Assembly: GCF_900129505.1 (NCBI RefSeq)
Contig: NZ_LT670818.1
Coordinates: 3,629,001-3,693,000 of the forward strand
Length of the DNA: 64,000 nucleotides
DNA from: Bradyrhizobium erythrophlei
GTDB taxonomy: Bacteria; Pseudomonadota; Alphaproteobacteria; Rhizobiales; Xanthobacteraceae
Direction of reading: 5' to 3'
How positions within the stretch are numbered: the first letter of the stretch is position 1; each line of letters begins with the position of its first letter. Below the pieces are notes generated by a model. It had not been told where the DNA came from. It did not search any database and saw nothing but the letters and a program-made list of their open reading frames with translations. Position numbers and translations under genes: made by a program. Below are positions 51,345 through 59,944 of the stretch, in pieces.

Positions 51345-52616
51345 TTACTTGCCGTCGTACCAGATCCGGTAGAGCGCGCCGACGAGGTCGTCGGACACCA
51401 GCAGCGAGCCGTCGGGCAGTTGCGCCACATCGACCGGGCGGCCGAGGTAATAGCCGTTGTCGTTCCAGCCTTCGGCGAACGGCTCGGATTTCCCGGCGGC
51501 GTGGCCGTCATCCTTGAGATACGTCACCAGCACCCGGGCGCCGACCGGCACGGTCCGGTTCCACGAACCGTGCTGTGTCGAGAAGATCGCGCCCTGATAC
51601 TTCTTGGGGAACATGTTGCCGGTGTAGACGATCAGGCCGAGGTCGGCGGCGTGGGCGGCCTGCTCGACTTCCGGGAAGATCACGTTGGCCGGCGGCGTAT
51701 CGTTCTTGTACTCGTTGGTGCGGGTGTGACCGCCGCCATACCAGGGAAAGCCGAATTCCTGGCCGATCGCGGTGATGCGATTCATCTCGCCGGGGGGAAT
51801 ATCGTCGCCCATGCCGTCGACCTGGTTGTCGTTGGTCCAGAGCGACTTGTCCTTCGGATTGAAGTCCATGCCGACGGGATTGCGCAGTCCGATCGCAAAG
51901 ACCTCGCGGTTCTTGCCGTCGCGGTCCATACGGATGATGCCGCCGATGCCGAGCTTGCGGTAGGTGTCGACCTTCTCCTTGGCCGGCACGTTGTAGGGCT
52001 GTCCGAGCTGGATATAGAGCTTGTTGTCCGGCCCCACCCGGCAAACCCGGGCGGTGTGATTGTAGCTCTCATCCCCTTTCGGAATCAGCTCTCCTTCGGG
52101 AACCACGGCGCCGGCGACGACATCCGGGCTTTCATAGAAGAACTCGGCCGCGGCATATTCCAGCACCCGGTTTTGTTCGGCGATGTAGAGGAAGCCGTCC
52201 TTCGAGAAGCAGACGCCGTTGGGGATCTTCTTCGGCAGGGTCGGCGCGAATTCCTTGACCTCGTCGCCGACGCCGCCACGGGAGCGGTCGGTCACCACCC
52301 AGACCTTGGATTTGCGCGTGCCGACAAAGGTCGCGACGCCCTGCGGGCCGACCGCGATGTGGCGGGCATCGGGAACCAGCGCGTACAGCGAAATGTGGAA
52401 GCCCGGCGGCAGTTTGACCTTGGCCAGATTCTGTTTGACGGTATCGGCCTTCTGGCCGGTTTGCGGCACTTCGGGCCAGTCGATCGGGGTGCCCGTCTGG
52501 TGCATGGCACCCAGCGTATCGAGCGCACTCGGTGGGGTGGGCTGAGCAGGCTGCGCCGCCGCGGGAAAAGCGGCCAGCGACAAGATCGCAGCCGTCGTCT
52601 TCAAACTAAGCTTCAT
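51345..52616 (-). CDS. Sorbosone-dehydrogenase-like (PQQ-type) sugar dehydrogenase
   Basis: This 423-residue periplasmic protein has a signal peptide (KTTAAILSLAAFPAAA) and a beta-propeller with PPGFHISLYA, IPNGVCFSKDGFLYIAEQNRV, GIGGIIRMDRDGKN, GLRNPVGMDFNP, and HGSWNRTVPVGARV. These match the soluble glucose/L-sorbosone dehydrogenase family, members of which use PQQ. A cytochrome c gene follows and a pqqA gene lies upstream, so a PQQ-dependent respiratory oxidation of an alcohol or aldehyde sugar is plausible. Confidence 0.88.
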   Translation of the reverse strand: MKLSLKTTAAILSLAAFPAAAQPAQPTPPSALDTLGAMHQTGTPIDWPEVPQTGQKADTVKQNLAKVKLPPGFHISLYALVPDARHIAVGPQGVATFVGTRKSKVWVVTDRSRGGVGDEVKEFAPTLPKKIPNGVCFSKDGFLYIAEQNRVLEYAAAEFFYESPDVVAGAVVPEGELIPKGDESYNHTARVCRVGPDNKLYIQLGQPYNVPAKEKVDTYRKLGIGGIIRMDRDGKNREVFAIGLRNPVGMDFNPKDKSLWTNDNQVDGMGDDIPPGEMNRITAIGQEFGFPWYGGGHTRTNEYKNDTPPANVIFPEVEQAAHAADLGLIVYTGNMFPKKYQGAIFSTQHGSWNRTVPVGARVLVTYLKDDGHAAGKSEPFAEGWNDNGYYLGRPVDVAQLPDGSLLVSDDLVGALYRIWYDGK

Positions 52617-52909
52617 GGATTGCCTCCCTGTGTGATGCCCCCAATTCTAACGGGTGAACACCCGCCGCCGGGGAGTGCCGGTATCAATGCGCCGGCGCGC
52701 GCGATTGTCAAATGGCAACCGCTGTATTCCGCGACGAACAACGGCGGCCGTGCGGCGCGCGTGCGCCGGATTTGTGGAATGCTGCCCACACTCGCTCGCC
52801 TTCGCGCTTCAATGTTTTTAAATGGGAAACGCGCCAGCTTGCGCCGTTCGAACGGCGGACGTAACTATAGCGTCGTTCGGCACTCGCGCCGCAACATTGG
52901 AGAAGTGAA

Positions 52910-52990
52910 ATGGCCTGGAAAGCACCGAAGATCCTTGAAGTCCCGGTTGGCATGGAAATCAACATGTACGCCTGCGCAGCGCGCAAGTAA
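52910..52990 (+). CDS. pqqA: PqqA, PQQ precursor peptide (26 aa)
   Basis: The tiny product MAWKAPKILEVPVGMEINMY, then ACAARK, has the conserved precursor core with the cross-linked pair E16 and Y20 in ExNMY. PQQ is built from these two residues by PqqE and later enzymes. GGAGAAG precedes ATG 52910. No pqqB, C, D or E gene follows: the next gene is a minus-strand SDR at 53106, so this pqqA is separate from its biosynthetic operon. Confidence 0.92.
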   Translation: MAWKAPKILEVPVGMEINMYACAARK

Positions 52991-53105
52991 GCCACGTTGC
53001 GACGACCTGCCCGGCTCCGGAGCGTCAGCCCTTAGTGTGGTGCCGTTTCCGGAGCCGCGGCGAGGCCGGCATCTCTCACTGATGCTCGCCTCACTGATCC
53101 CTCTT

Positions 53106-53957
53106 TCATTTATCCTTCACAAACGCAGCAAACGCCTCGGCGTAATCCGGATGCCAGCGCGACAGCGCGGGCCGGTTTTCGACGATGTCGCCGGCCGCCC
53201 AGAGAATCCGCCGCTCATCGAGCTGTCGCGGCACGTCGTTGTCCGGACAGAGAATATAGAAATCTCCGGCCCCGACCCGCTCGATCATGAAGTCGACGGT
53301 TTGCTCCGGCGTCCAGGCCCCGGCCGGCTTCTCGATGCGGCCTTTCGCGGTGAGACCGGTAAAGACGAAGCCGGGGATGAAAAGATGCGCGCTGATGCGG
53401 CCCTCGGCCGCGTTGCGCAGTTCGTGCTGCAGCGCTTCGGTAAACGCCTTCACGCCGGCCTTCGAGACATTGTAGGCGGGATCGCCGGGCGGGGTGGTGA
53501 TGCCCTGCTTGGAGCCGGTGTTGATGATCAGCCCGGGCCGGCCGCGCTCGATCATGCCGGGCGCGAACACCTGCGCGCCGTGGATCACGCTCCAGAGATT
53601 GACGCCGAGAATGCGCTGCCAGTTCGCCAAGGGGCCGAAGATCTGGCTGCCCGGCTGAATGCCGGCATTGTTCATCAGGATATCGGCGCCGCCGAACCGT
53701 TTTCGTACCGCGGCCTCCAGCGCCGCGACGTCCTCGATCCGGCTGACGTCGACGGCGCTCGCCAGGATGTCGGCGGCCCCGCCAGGGGCCAAAGATGACA
53801 GTTTTGTTTCGGCCGCCGCGAGCCGGTCGCCGCCGAGATCGGCGATGCACACTTTCATGCCGAGCCGCGCGAACCGCATCGCCGCGGCAAAGCCGATGCC
53901 GGAGGCGCCTCCGGTGACGACGGCAACATTGTTCGGCGATATGGCTGGATGGGGCAC
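53106..53957 (-). CDS. Short-chain dehydrogenase/reductase (SDR)
   Basis: This 283-residue NAD(P)-dependent oxidoreductase uses GTG 53957, with GGGAGGAA seven bases upstream. The classical motifs are all there: TGGASGIG for cofactor binding, NNAG, the catalytic serine in NTGSKQG, and YNVSK (Y and K of the active site). It is divergent from the aldehyde dehydrogenase gene with a 209-base gap and may oxidise an alcohol for it. Confidence 0.92.
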   Translation of the reverse strand: MPHPAISPNNVAVVTGGASGIGFAAAMRFARLGMKVCIADLGGDRLAAAETKLSSLAPGGAADILASAVDVSRIEDVAALEAAVRKRFGGADILMNNAGIQPGSQIFGPLANWQRILGVNLWSVIHGAQVFAPGMIERGRPGLIINTGSKQGITTPPGDPAYNVSKAGVKAFTEALQHELRNAAEGRISAHLFIPGFVFTGLTAKGRIEKPAGAWTPEQTVDFMIERVGAGDFYILCPDNDVPRQLDERRILWAAGDIVENRPALSRWHPDYAEAFAAFVKDK

Positions 53958-54166
53958 GGTGGTTCCTCCCGATCGGGTGGGGTTGCGAAGGTCAACGATC
54001 GAACTATGCCGATGTGATGGCCACACCATGCACGAAACGGCATGGGAGGTCTTCGTCCGAAGCGAGCGCGGCGGCGGGAAGCACGCTTTACGGTTTTGCC
54101 TGGCCGCTGTAGGTTTTGAGATATAACGATCCCCACAACATCGATCGAGATCAAGGGAGTGCGAAC

Positions 54167-55663
54167 ATGGCTGTGACGCAGGCAATTCCGATCACACGTC
54201 ATCCCTATGCGGATGGTTCCTACAAGAAAATGCTGATCGACGGTAACTGGGTCGACGCCGCCTCTGGGAAGCGCTTTGACACCCACAACCCCGCGACCGG
54301 CGAATTGCTCGCCACCGTCGCCGAGGGCGATGCCGAGGATATCAATCGCGCGGTTGCCGCGGCGCGCCGCGCCTTCGAAGGGCCGTGGAGCAAGGTCAAG
54401 CCGTTCGAGCGGCAGGCTTTGCTGCTAAAGCTCGCCGATCTCGTCGAGAAGAATTTTGAGGAGCTTTCGCAGCTCGATACGCTCGACATGGGCGCGCCGA
54501 TCAGCCGCACCCGCGGCAACAAACTGCGCGTGCTCGGCATGCTCCGCTATTACGCCGGACAGGCCACCGCGCTGCATGGCGAGACCATCGAGAACTCGCT
54601 GCCGGGCGAAATCTTCTCCTACACCCTGAAGGAGCCTGTCGGCGTCGTCGGCGCGATCATTCCGTGGAACGGTCCGCTCGCCGCCAGTGTCTGGAAAATC
54701 GGCCCCGCCATCGCCACCGGCTGCACTGTGATCCTCAAGCCTGCGGAAGAAGCGCCGCTGACCTCGCTGCGGCTCGGCGAACTCGCGATGGAAGCCGGCA
54801 TTCCGCCCGGCGTCGTCAACGTGGTGCCGGGCTTTGGCGAGACCGCGGGCGCGGCACTGGCTTCGCATCACGGCGTCGACAAGGTCGCCTTCACCGGCTC
54901 GCACGTGACCGGACAGTCGATCGTCAAGGCGTCGGCGGGCAATCTCAAGCGCGTGTCGCTGGAGCTCGGCGGCAAGTCGCCCGACATCGTGTTCGCCGAC
55001 GCCGATCTCGACGCGGCGGTGCCGGGTGCGGCGATGGCGGTGTTCGCCAATTCCGGCCAGATCTGCAGCGCCGGAACGCGGCTGTTCGTCGAGAACAAGG
55101 TGTATGACGAGTTCGTCGGCCGCGTCGCCGAATTCGGCAAGAAGCTTCAGGTCGGCAACGGCCTCGACCCTAATACGCAGATCGGCCCATTGGTGTCGGC
55201 GCAGCAGATGGAGCGCGTCTCCGGCTATCTCGCCATCGGCCAGAAGGAAGGCGCTCACGCGCTGACCGGCGGGGCTCCGCTGACCGAGGGCGCGCTGTCG
55301 AAGGGTTACTTCGTGCCGCCGACGGTCTTCGCCAATGTTCACGACAATATGCGGATCGCGCAGGAAGAGATCTTCGGCCCGGTGATTTCAGCGATCTCCT
55401 TCAAGGATACCGACGAGCTGATCAACCGCGCCAATGCCACGACCTTCGGTTTGGGCAGTGGCGTCTGGACCAGGGACGTCAGCAAGGCGCATCGGGTGGC
55501 AAGAGCGCTGCGCGCCGGCTCGGTCTGGGTCAATTGCTATCAGGCGATGGACCCGGCGGTGCCGTTCGGCGGCTACAAGATGAGCGGTTACGGCCGCGAG
55601 TCAGGCAAGCAGCACCTGGAGGAATATCTCAACGTCAAGGCGGTCTGGATCAAGACCGCGTAG
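54167..55663 (+). CDS. Aldehyde dehydrogenase family protein
   Basis: This 498-residue NAD(P)-dependent enzyme oxidises aldehydes to acids. The start at ATG 54167 has AAGGGAG upstream. Signatures are IIPWNGPLAASVWKI, the glutamate motif LELGGKSPDIVF, and NSGQICSAGTRLF with the catalytic cysteine, followed by EEIFGPVISAI. Length is normal for the family. Its position near the PQQ-linked genes and SDR suggests alcohol/aldehyde oxidation. Confidence 0.93.
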   Translation: MAVTQAIPITRHPYADGSYKKMLIDGNWVDAASGKRFDTHNPATGELLATVAEGDAEDINRAVAAARRAFEGPWSKVKPFERQALLLKLADLVEKNFEELSQLDTLDMGAPISRTRGNKLRVLGMLRYYAGQATALHGETIENSLPGEIFSYTLKEPVGVVGAIIPWNGPLAASVWKIGPAIATGCTVILKPAEEAPLTSLRLGELAMEAGIPPGVVNVVPGFGETAGAALASHHGVDKVAFTGSHVTGQSIVKASAGNLKRVSLELGGKSPDIVFADADLDAAVPGAAMAVFANSGQICSAGTRLFVENKVYDEFVGRVAEFGKKLQVGNGLDPNTQIGPLVSAQQMERVSGYLAIGQKEGAHALTGGAPLTEGALSKGYFVPPTVFANVHDNMRIAQEEIFGPVISAISFKDTDELINRANATTFGLGSGVWTRDVSKAHRVARALRAGSVWVNCYQAMDPAVPFGGYKMSGYGRESGKQHLEEYLNVKAVWIKTA

Positions 55664-55721
55664 GCGGGCTTTGCGGGAAAGTGGGAGTGGCAGCGCTCGG
55701 CTGCCGCTCCCTTTGCGTATT

Positions 55722-56105
55722 TCAGCGGCTCAAGGCTTTTTTGGAGGGACTAATTTCTGCCCGCAACGCCACCAGCTCCTTGCGAACTGCGCTTGCGGCG
55801 GCGCGTTCGATTCGGCGGTACCGCGCGACGAGCGACGTGCCGAACGGCGTCAGCACCGCGCCGCCGCCATTCTTGCCGCCGGTCTGGCGTTCGACCGCGG
55901 CGTGTTTGCAGATGCGGTTGATCTCGTCCACCAGGTCCCATGCCCGCTTGTACGACATGTCCATCGCGCGGCCAGCGGCCGAGATCGAGCCGCAGGCCCG
56001 GATATTCTCCAGGAGCTGGATCTTGCCGGGCCCGATGCGCCCCTCGGTATCGAGGTCGATACGAACACTGAGGGAAGGAAGCGGTTTCGCGCTGGATTTT
56101 GCCAT
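55722..56105 (-). CDS. ModE-like winged-helix regulator (DNA-binding domain only)
   Basis: The 127-residue protein contains the LysR/ModE-type winged helix: GPGKIQLLENIRACGSISAAGRAMDMSYKRAWDLVDEIN followed by the wing region (GGAVLTPFG). Full-length ModE has C-terminal TOBE molybdate-binding domains, but they are absent here. It may respond to molybdate only with a partner such as Mop. ATG 56105 was preferred. It is convergent with the aldehyde dehydrogenase and divergent from OYE. Confidence 0.82.
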   Translation of the reverse strand: MAKSSAKPLPSLSVRIDLDTEGRIGPGKIQLLENIRACGSISAAGRAMDMSYKRAWDLVDEINRICKHAAVERQTGGKNGGGAVLTPFGTSLVARYRRIERAAASAVRKELVALRAEISPSKKALSR

Positions 56106-56211
56106 GGACAATTTGCTCTGATGGGCGAGGACGCCAGATTGCCATTGAAGCCTTTTGCGAACAAGGCGAACCGGTTACACATAAATATCGACAGAGATTG
56201 ACGGGGCCCAG

Positions 56212-57339
56212 ATGAATTTTCCCTCGCTGTTTTCACCATTGCAGGTCGGTCCCTACCGGCTCACTCACCGGGTCGTGATGGCGCCGTTGACGCGGATGCG
56301 AGCCGAACGGCCGAGCCTCGCGCCGCGGCCCCTGAACGCGGAATATTACGCGCAACGCGCGACGCCGGGTGGCTTGATCATCGCGGAGGCTTCGCCTGTC
56401 ATGGCAGGCGGGTTCGGCAATCCCGGTGTGCCTGGCATCCACTCGGAAGCACAGGTCAAGGGCTGGCGCGCGGTCGTCGACGCGGTTCACGCCAGGGGCG
56501 GCTTGATTTTCCTCCAGCTCTGGCATGTCGGACGCGTCTCGCATTCCTCGTTCCAGCCCGGCGGCGCGCTGCCGGTCGCGCCCTCGGCCGTGCCGATTTC
56601 CGCCGAGCTGAAGACCATGACGGCTGATGGAAAGCCCGCTTCCTACGAGACCCCGCGCGCGCTCGAGACCAGCGAGATCGCCGGCATCGTTGAGGCCTTC
56701 CGGCAGGGGGCAAGCAATGCGATGAAAGCCGGCTTCGACGGCGTTGAGATCCATGGTGCCAACGGCTATCTGATCGAGCAATTCCTGCAATCGCGCAGCA
56801 ATCTGCGCACCGACCGGTACGGCGGCGGAATCGAAAGCCGCGCGCGCTTCCTGATGGAGATCACGGAAGCCGTGATCGGGGTGTGGGGCGCGAGCCGCGT
56901 CGGCGTGCGGCTGTCGCCCTATGGCATCGCCAATGATTCCGGCGAAGCCGATCCGATGCCGCTTTACAGCCACGTGGTCCAGACGCTCAACCCGCTCGGG
57001 TTGGCGTACTTGCATTTCATCGAGCCGCGCTCGAGCGGCGCAGGGCGCGCCGAGGTCAACCATCAGAACGTGCCGTCGGCGATGGTACTGTTCCGCCCGA
57101 TCTGGAAAGGGATCCTGATCACGGCAGGCGGTTTTACGGGCGAGACGGCGAACGCCGCGATCGCCGACGGTCACGCCGACGCCATCGCGTTCGGCCGCAT
57201 CTTCATTTCCAATCCGGACCTGCCGCGCCGGTTGAGCCAAGGCCTCCCGTTGACGCCCTACAACCGCGCGACCTTCTACGGTGGCGAGGAGAAGGGCTAT
57301 ACGGATTACCCGGTCTATGGCGAACTGGAGCCGGCGTGA
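56212..57339 (+). CDS. Old yellow enzyme family NADH:flavin oxidoreductase (alkene reductase)
   Basis: This 375-residue FMN protein has the conserved elements MAPLTRMRA (FMN), LQLWHVGRVSH, GVEIHGANGYLIEQFLQ with the active-site H and N, and RYGGGIESRARFLMEI, and late ITAGGF and AIAFGRIFISNPDLPRRL. These reduce C=C bonds next to carbonyl or nitro groups with NAD(P)H. It is divergent from the ModE-like regulator. Confidence 0.92.
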   Translation: MNFPSLFSPLQVGPYRLTHRVVMAPLTRMRAERPSLAPRPLNAEYYAQRATPGGLIIAEASPVMAGGFGNPGVPGIHSEAQVKGWRAVVDAVHARGGLIFLQLWHVGRVSHSSFQPGGALPVAPSAVPISAELKTMTADGKPASYETPRALETSEIAGIVEAFRQGASNAMKAGFDGVEIHGANGYLIEQFLQSRSNLRTDRYGGGIESRARFLMEITEAVIGVWGASRVGVRLSPYGIANDSGEADPMPLYSHVVQTLNPLGLAYLHFIEPRSSGAGRAEVNHQNVPSAMVLFRPIWKGILITAGGFTGETANAAIADGHADAIAFGRIFISNPDLPRRLSQGLPLTPYNRATFYGGEEKGYTDYPVYGELEPA

Positions 57340-57347
57340 GATCTGAT

Positions 57348-57472
57348 GTCATTCCGGGGCGATGCAAAGCATCGAACTACGATGTGCAATTGCACATCGG
57401 AGAATCTCGAGATTCCCCGATGCGCAATTGCGCATCTGAGGTCTGGTGCTTGACGCACCATCCCGGAATGAC
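57348..57472. repeat. Composite palindromic repeat with nested perfect palindromes
   Basis: The outer arms GTCATTCCGGG (57348-57358) and CCCGGAATGAC (57462-57472) enclose GATGTGCAATTGCACATC (57381-57398), GAATCTCGAGATTC (57402-57415) and GATGCGCAATTGCGCATC (57419-57436). The type is a REP-like intergenic element. It lies between OYE and the GFA gene and explains the longer open frame seen before 57492. Confidence 0.85.
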
Positions 57473-57491
57473 GGAGCCCGAGAGAGTTGAG

Positions 57492-58004
57492 ATGTTCCCA
57501 GAGGATGACGCGCCGATAAAAAAGCCAAAAGCGGTTGCGCCGGGTAGGCCGGCTCAGGGCCAATGCCTGTGCGGCAGCGTCCGCTTCGAGATTGACGTAC
57601 CGGCGCGCTGGGCCTGGCACGATCATTCCGCGGCGAGCCGGCGCGCGCATGGCGCGGCCTACGCCACCTATGTCGGAAGCTGGCGCAAGCGTTTCCGCAT
57701 CACCAAGGGGGAGGCCGACATCCTCCGCTACGAGGACAAGGCCACAAAGACCGTGCGCAGCTTCTGCGCGCGCTGCGGCACGCAACTCGTCTACGAACGC
57801 GCGCGGTCGCCGCATATGGTGAACATCCCGCGCGCACTGTTCTCGGGCCGCACCGGCCGCCAGCCGCTCTATCACATCGCAATCGAGGAACTGCAGGAAT
57901 GGGCCTATACCGGCGAGCCGCTCGTGCCGCTGAAGGGCTTTCCCGGCGTGGTCTGGCAGCGCTCGAAAAAGAAGAAGCGCACCGATCGTGAAGGGATGTT
58001 TTGA
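57492..58004 (+). CDS. GFA family protein (glutathione-dependent formaldehyde-activating enzyme-like)
   Basis: The 170-residue protein has the GFA zinc cysteines: QCLCGSVRFE near the N-terminus and FCARCGTQLVYE later, with RITKGEADILRYEDKATKTVRSF between. The ATG at 57492 was chosen because everything upstream belongs to the palindromic repeat. These small zinc proteins may bind glutathione adducts. The exact substrate is not known. Confidence 0.85.
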   Translation: MFPEDDAPIKKPKAVAPGRPAQGQCLCGSVRFEIDVPARWAWHDHSAASRRAHGAAYATYVGSWRKRFRITKGEADILRYEDKATKTVRSFCARCGTQLVYERARSPHMVNIPRALFSGRTGRQPLYHIAIEELQEWAYTGEPLVPLKGFPGVVWQRSKKKKRTDREGMF

Positions 58005-58151
58005 GCAGGAGCAATGGATTCGCGATGTCGAAACTCGCCCGGCTTCGTCCGCGCAGGGCAGCCATGACCGCGCTTCCTTGATCTCACCGTCTCCGATCGG
58101 CCATGATGCCAACGTCCCGTCGGTAACGGCCGCGGGAAGGGGAGGACTTTC

Positions 58152-59810
58152 ATGAATCGCATCAGCGGGCGTTCCGCGTTCCTCGCATTGCTCAAGGACG
58201 AGGGCATCACGCATCTGTTCGGCAATCCCGGCACCACCGAACTGCCGATCATGCATGCTTTGAAGGAGCATCCCGACCTTACCTATGTGATGGCGATGCA
58301 GGAAAGCCTGGTGGTCGCCATCGCCGATGGTTTCAGCCGGGCTTCCGGCCGGCTGGTTGCCTGCAATGTCCATGTCGCGCCCGGGCTCGGCAATGCCATG
58401 GGCTCGCTTTTCAATGCGAGTTTCACCGGCACGCCGATGATTCTGACGGCGGGACAACAGGAGCAGGGCCACGGGCTGATGGAGCCGGTGTTGTACGGCC
58501 CGCTGGTGCAGATGGCGGAGCCGCTGGTGAAATGGGCGGTCGAGGTGACGCGGCTGGAAGACCTGCCGCGGATCGTGCGCCGCGCCGCCAAGATCGCGAC
58601 CACGCCGCCGACCGGACCGGTGTTCATTTCGCTGCCCGGCGACATCCTCAATGCGGAGGCTGGGATCGATCTCGGCCGCTCCACCCGCGTCGATACCCGC
58701 GTCAGACCGTCCGATGAATCACTGCAGGCCCTCGCCGCGCGCATCCTCAAGGCCGAGCGTCCCGTCATCATCACCGGCGACGAGATCGTCAAGAGCGATG
58801 CGTTGAAGGAAGCAGCCCTGCTGGCGGAAACGCTCGGCTGCGCTGCTTACCAGTCGTCGACGCCCTACGGCGCAAGTTTCCTGTCGGAAAGCCCGTGCTT
58901 CATGGGTGCGCTGTCGCGCCTGCAGGCGCAGGTTCGCGAGGTGCTGTCGCCCTATGACCTGATGATCGTGCTCGGCGCCGATCCGTTGCGGATGTCGGTT
59001 TACAGCGAGGTCGACCCTTTGCCGGAGGGCACGCCGATCGTGCAGGTTGGCCTGGTCGAATGGGACCTCGCCAAGAACTACGGCGCCGAGATCGCGCTGA
59101 AGGCCGATGTCAGGGAAACCCTGCGCGTACTGGTTGCGGCGCTGAAGGCCGCCGGCGGCGCCGCACTCGAGGCCCGCGCCAAGCAAGGCATCGCGGCGCT
59201 GAAGCCGAAGAACTGGACGGCGCGGCGCGCTACCGTGATCGAGCAGATATCCAGGCACAAGGATCGCTCGCCGATCGATCCGGATTACCTGGCGCTGCAG
59301 GTGGTCGAGTCGATGCCTGATAACGCCATCCTGGTGGACGAGGGGCTGACCTCGTCACGGCAGATGCTGGCGCTGCGGCCGCATCGCGATCGCTACGGCT
59401 ATCACGCGCTGGCGTCGGGCGGCATCGGCTGGGGACTGCCGGCGTCCGTCGGCGTCAGCATGGCGAACCCGCACCGGCCGGTGGTGTGCTATTCCGGCGA
59501 CGGCAGCGCGATGTACTCGATCCAGGCGCTGTGGACCGCGGCGCATCAGAAGCTGCCCCTGACGGTGGTGATCGTCAACAATGGCGGCTACCGCATCATC
59601 AAGCAAAGGCTGCTGGCCTTTCACGGCGACGATCATTTCGTCGGCATGGATTTTGCCGATCCGCCGGTCGATTTTGTCGGCATGGCCAGGGCGCTTGGGC
59701 TGGAGGCGATGCGGATCACCGAGGCAAAGGATTTGAAGCCGGCGCTGTCGTCGGCGTTCAAGCGGCCCGGTGCGAAGCTGATCGAGGTGGTGGTGGATGG
59801 GACGGTGTGA
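58152..59810 (+). CDS. Benzoylformate-decarboxylase-like TPP enzyme
   Basis: The 552-residue enzyme has ThDP glutamate E51 in AMQESLVVAIADGFSR, the GNPGTTELP start, NVHVAPGLGNAMG, and the cofactor motif GDGSAMYSIQALW ... NNGGYRIIK. It is closest by eye to benzoylformate decarboxylase and related 2-keto acid decarboxylases. The serine (S26) of typical BFD reads T in GTTE, so the substrate may differ. It stands alone on the plus strand, ahead of a REP-like element. Confidence 0.82.
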   Translation: MNRISGRSAFLALLKDEGITHLFGNPGTTELPIMHALKEHPDLTYVMAMQESLVVAIADGFSRASGRLVACNVHVAPGLGNAMGSLFNASFTGTPMILTAGQQEQGHGLMEPVLYGPLVQMAEPLVKWAVEVTRLEDLPRIVRRAAKIATTPPTGPVFISLPGDILNAEAGIDLGRSTRVDTRVRPSDESLQALAARILKAERPVIITGDEIVKSDALKEAALLAETLGCAAYQSSTPYGASFLSESPCFMGALSRLQAQVREVLSPYDLMIVLGADPLRMSVYSEVDPLPEGTPIVQVGLVEWDLAKNYGAEIALKADVRETLRVLVAALKAAGGAALEARAKQGIAALKPKNWTARRATVIEQISRHKDRSPIDPDYLALQVVESMPDNAILVDEGLTSSRQMLALRPHRDRYGYHALASGGIGWGLPASVGVSMANPHRPVVCYSGDGSAMYSIQALWTAAHQKLPLTVVIVNNGGYRIIKQRLLAFHGDDHFVGMDFADPPVDFVGMARALGLEAMRITEAKDLKPALSSAFKRPGAKLIEVVVDGTV

Positions 59811-59813
59811 GGC

Positions 59814-59928
59814 CGTCATTGCAAGGAGCGAAGCGACGAAGCAAACCAGCTTTTCTTCCGGGAAATGGATTGCTTCGCGGAGCCAGTCATCGGGGGCGCT
59901 TTGCGCCGACCCGTTGGCTCGCATGACG
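59814..59928. repeat. Degenerate REP-like element
   Basis: It begins CGTCATTGCAAGGAGCGAAG and ends CTCGCATGACG, with internal TGGATTGCTTCGC as at 45253. It is a diverged copy of the same palindrome family with extra sequence inside. It separates the TPP enzyme gene from the convergent LLM gene. Confidence 0.75.
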
Positions 59929-59944
59929 CTGAAAGAGCGGAGAA

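Noticed and set aside
51141..53798. 885-codon plus-strand frame through the dehydrogenase, pqqA and SDR region
   Set aside because: It is antisense to three genes with clear motifs and overlaps pqqA in another frame.
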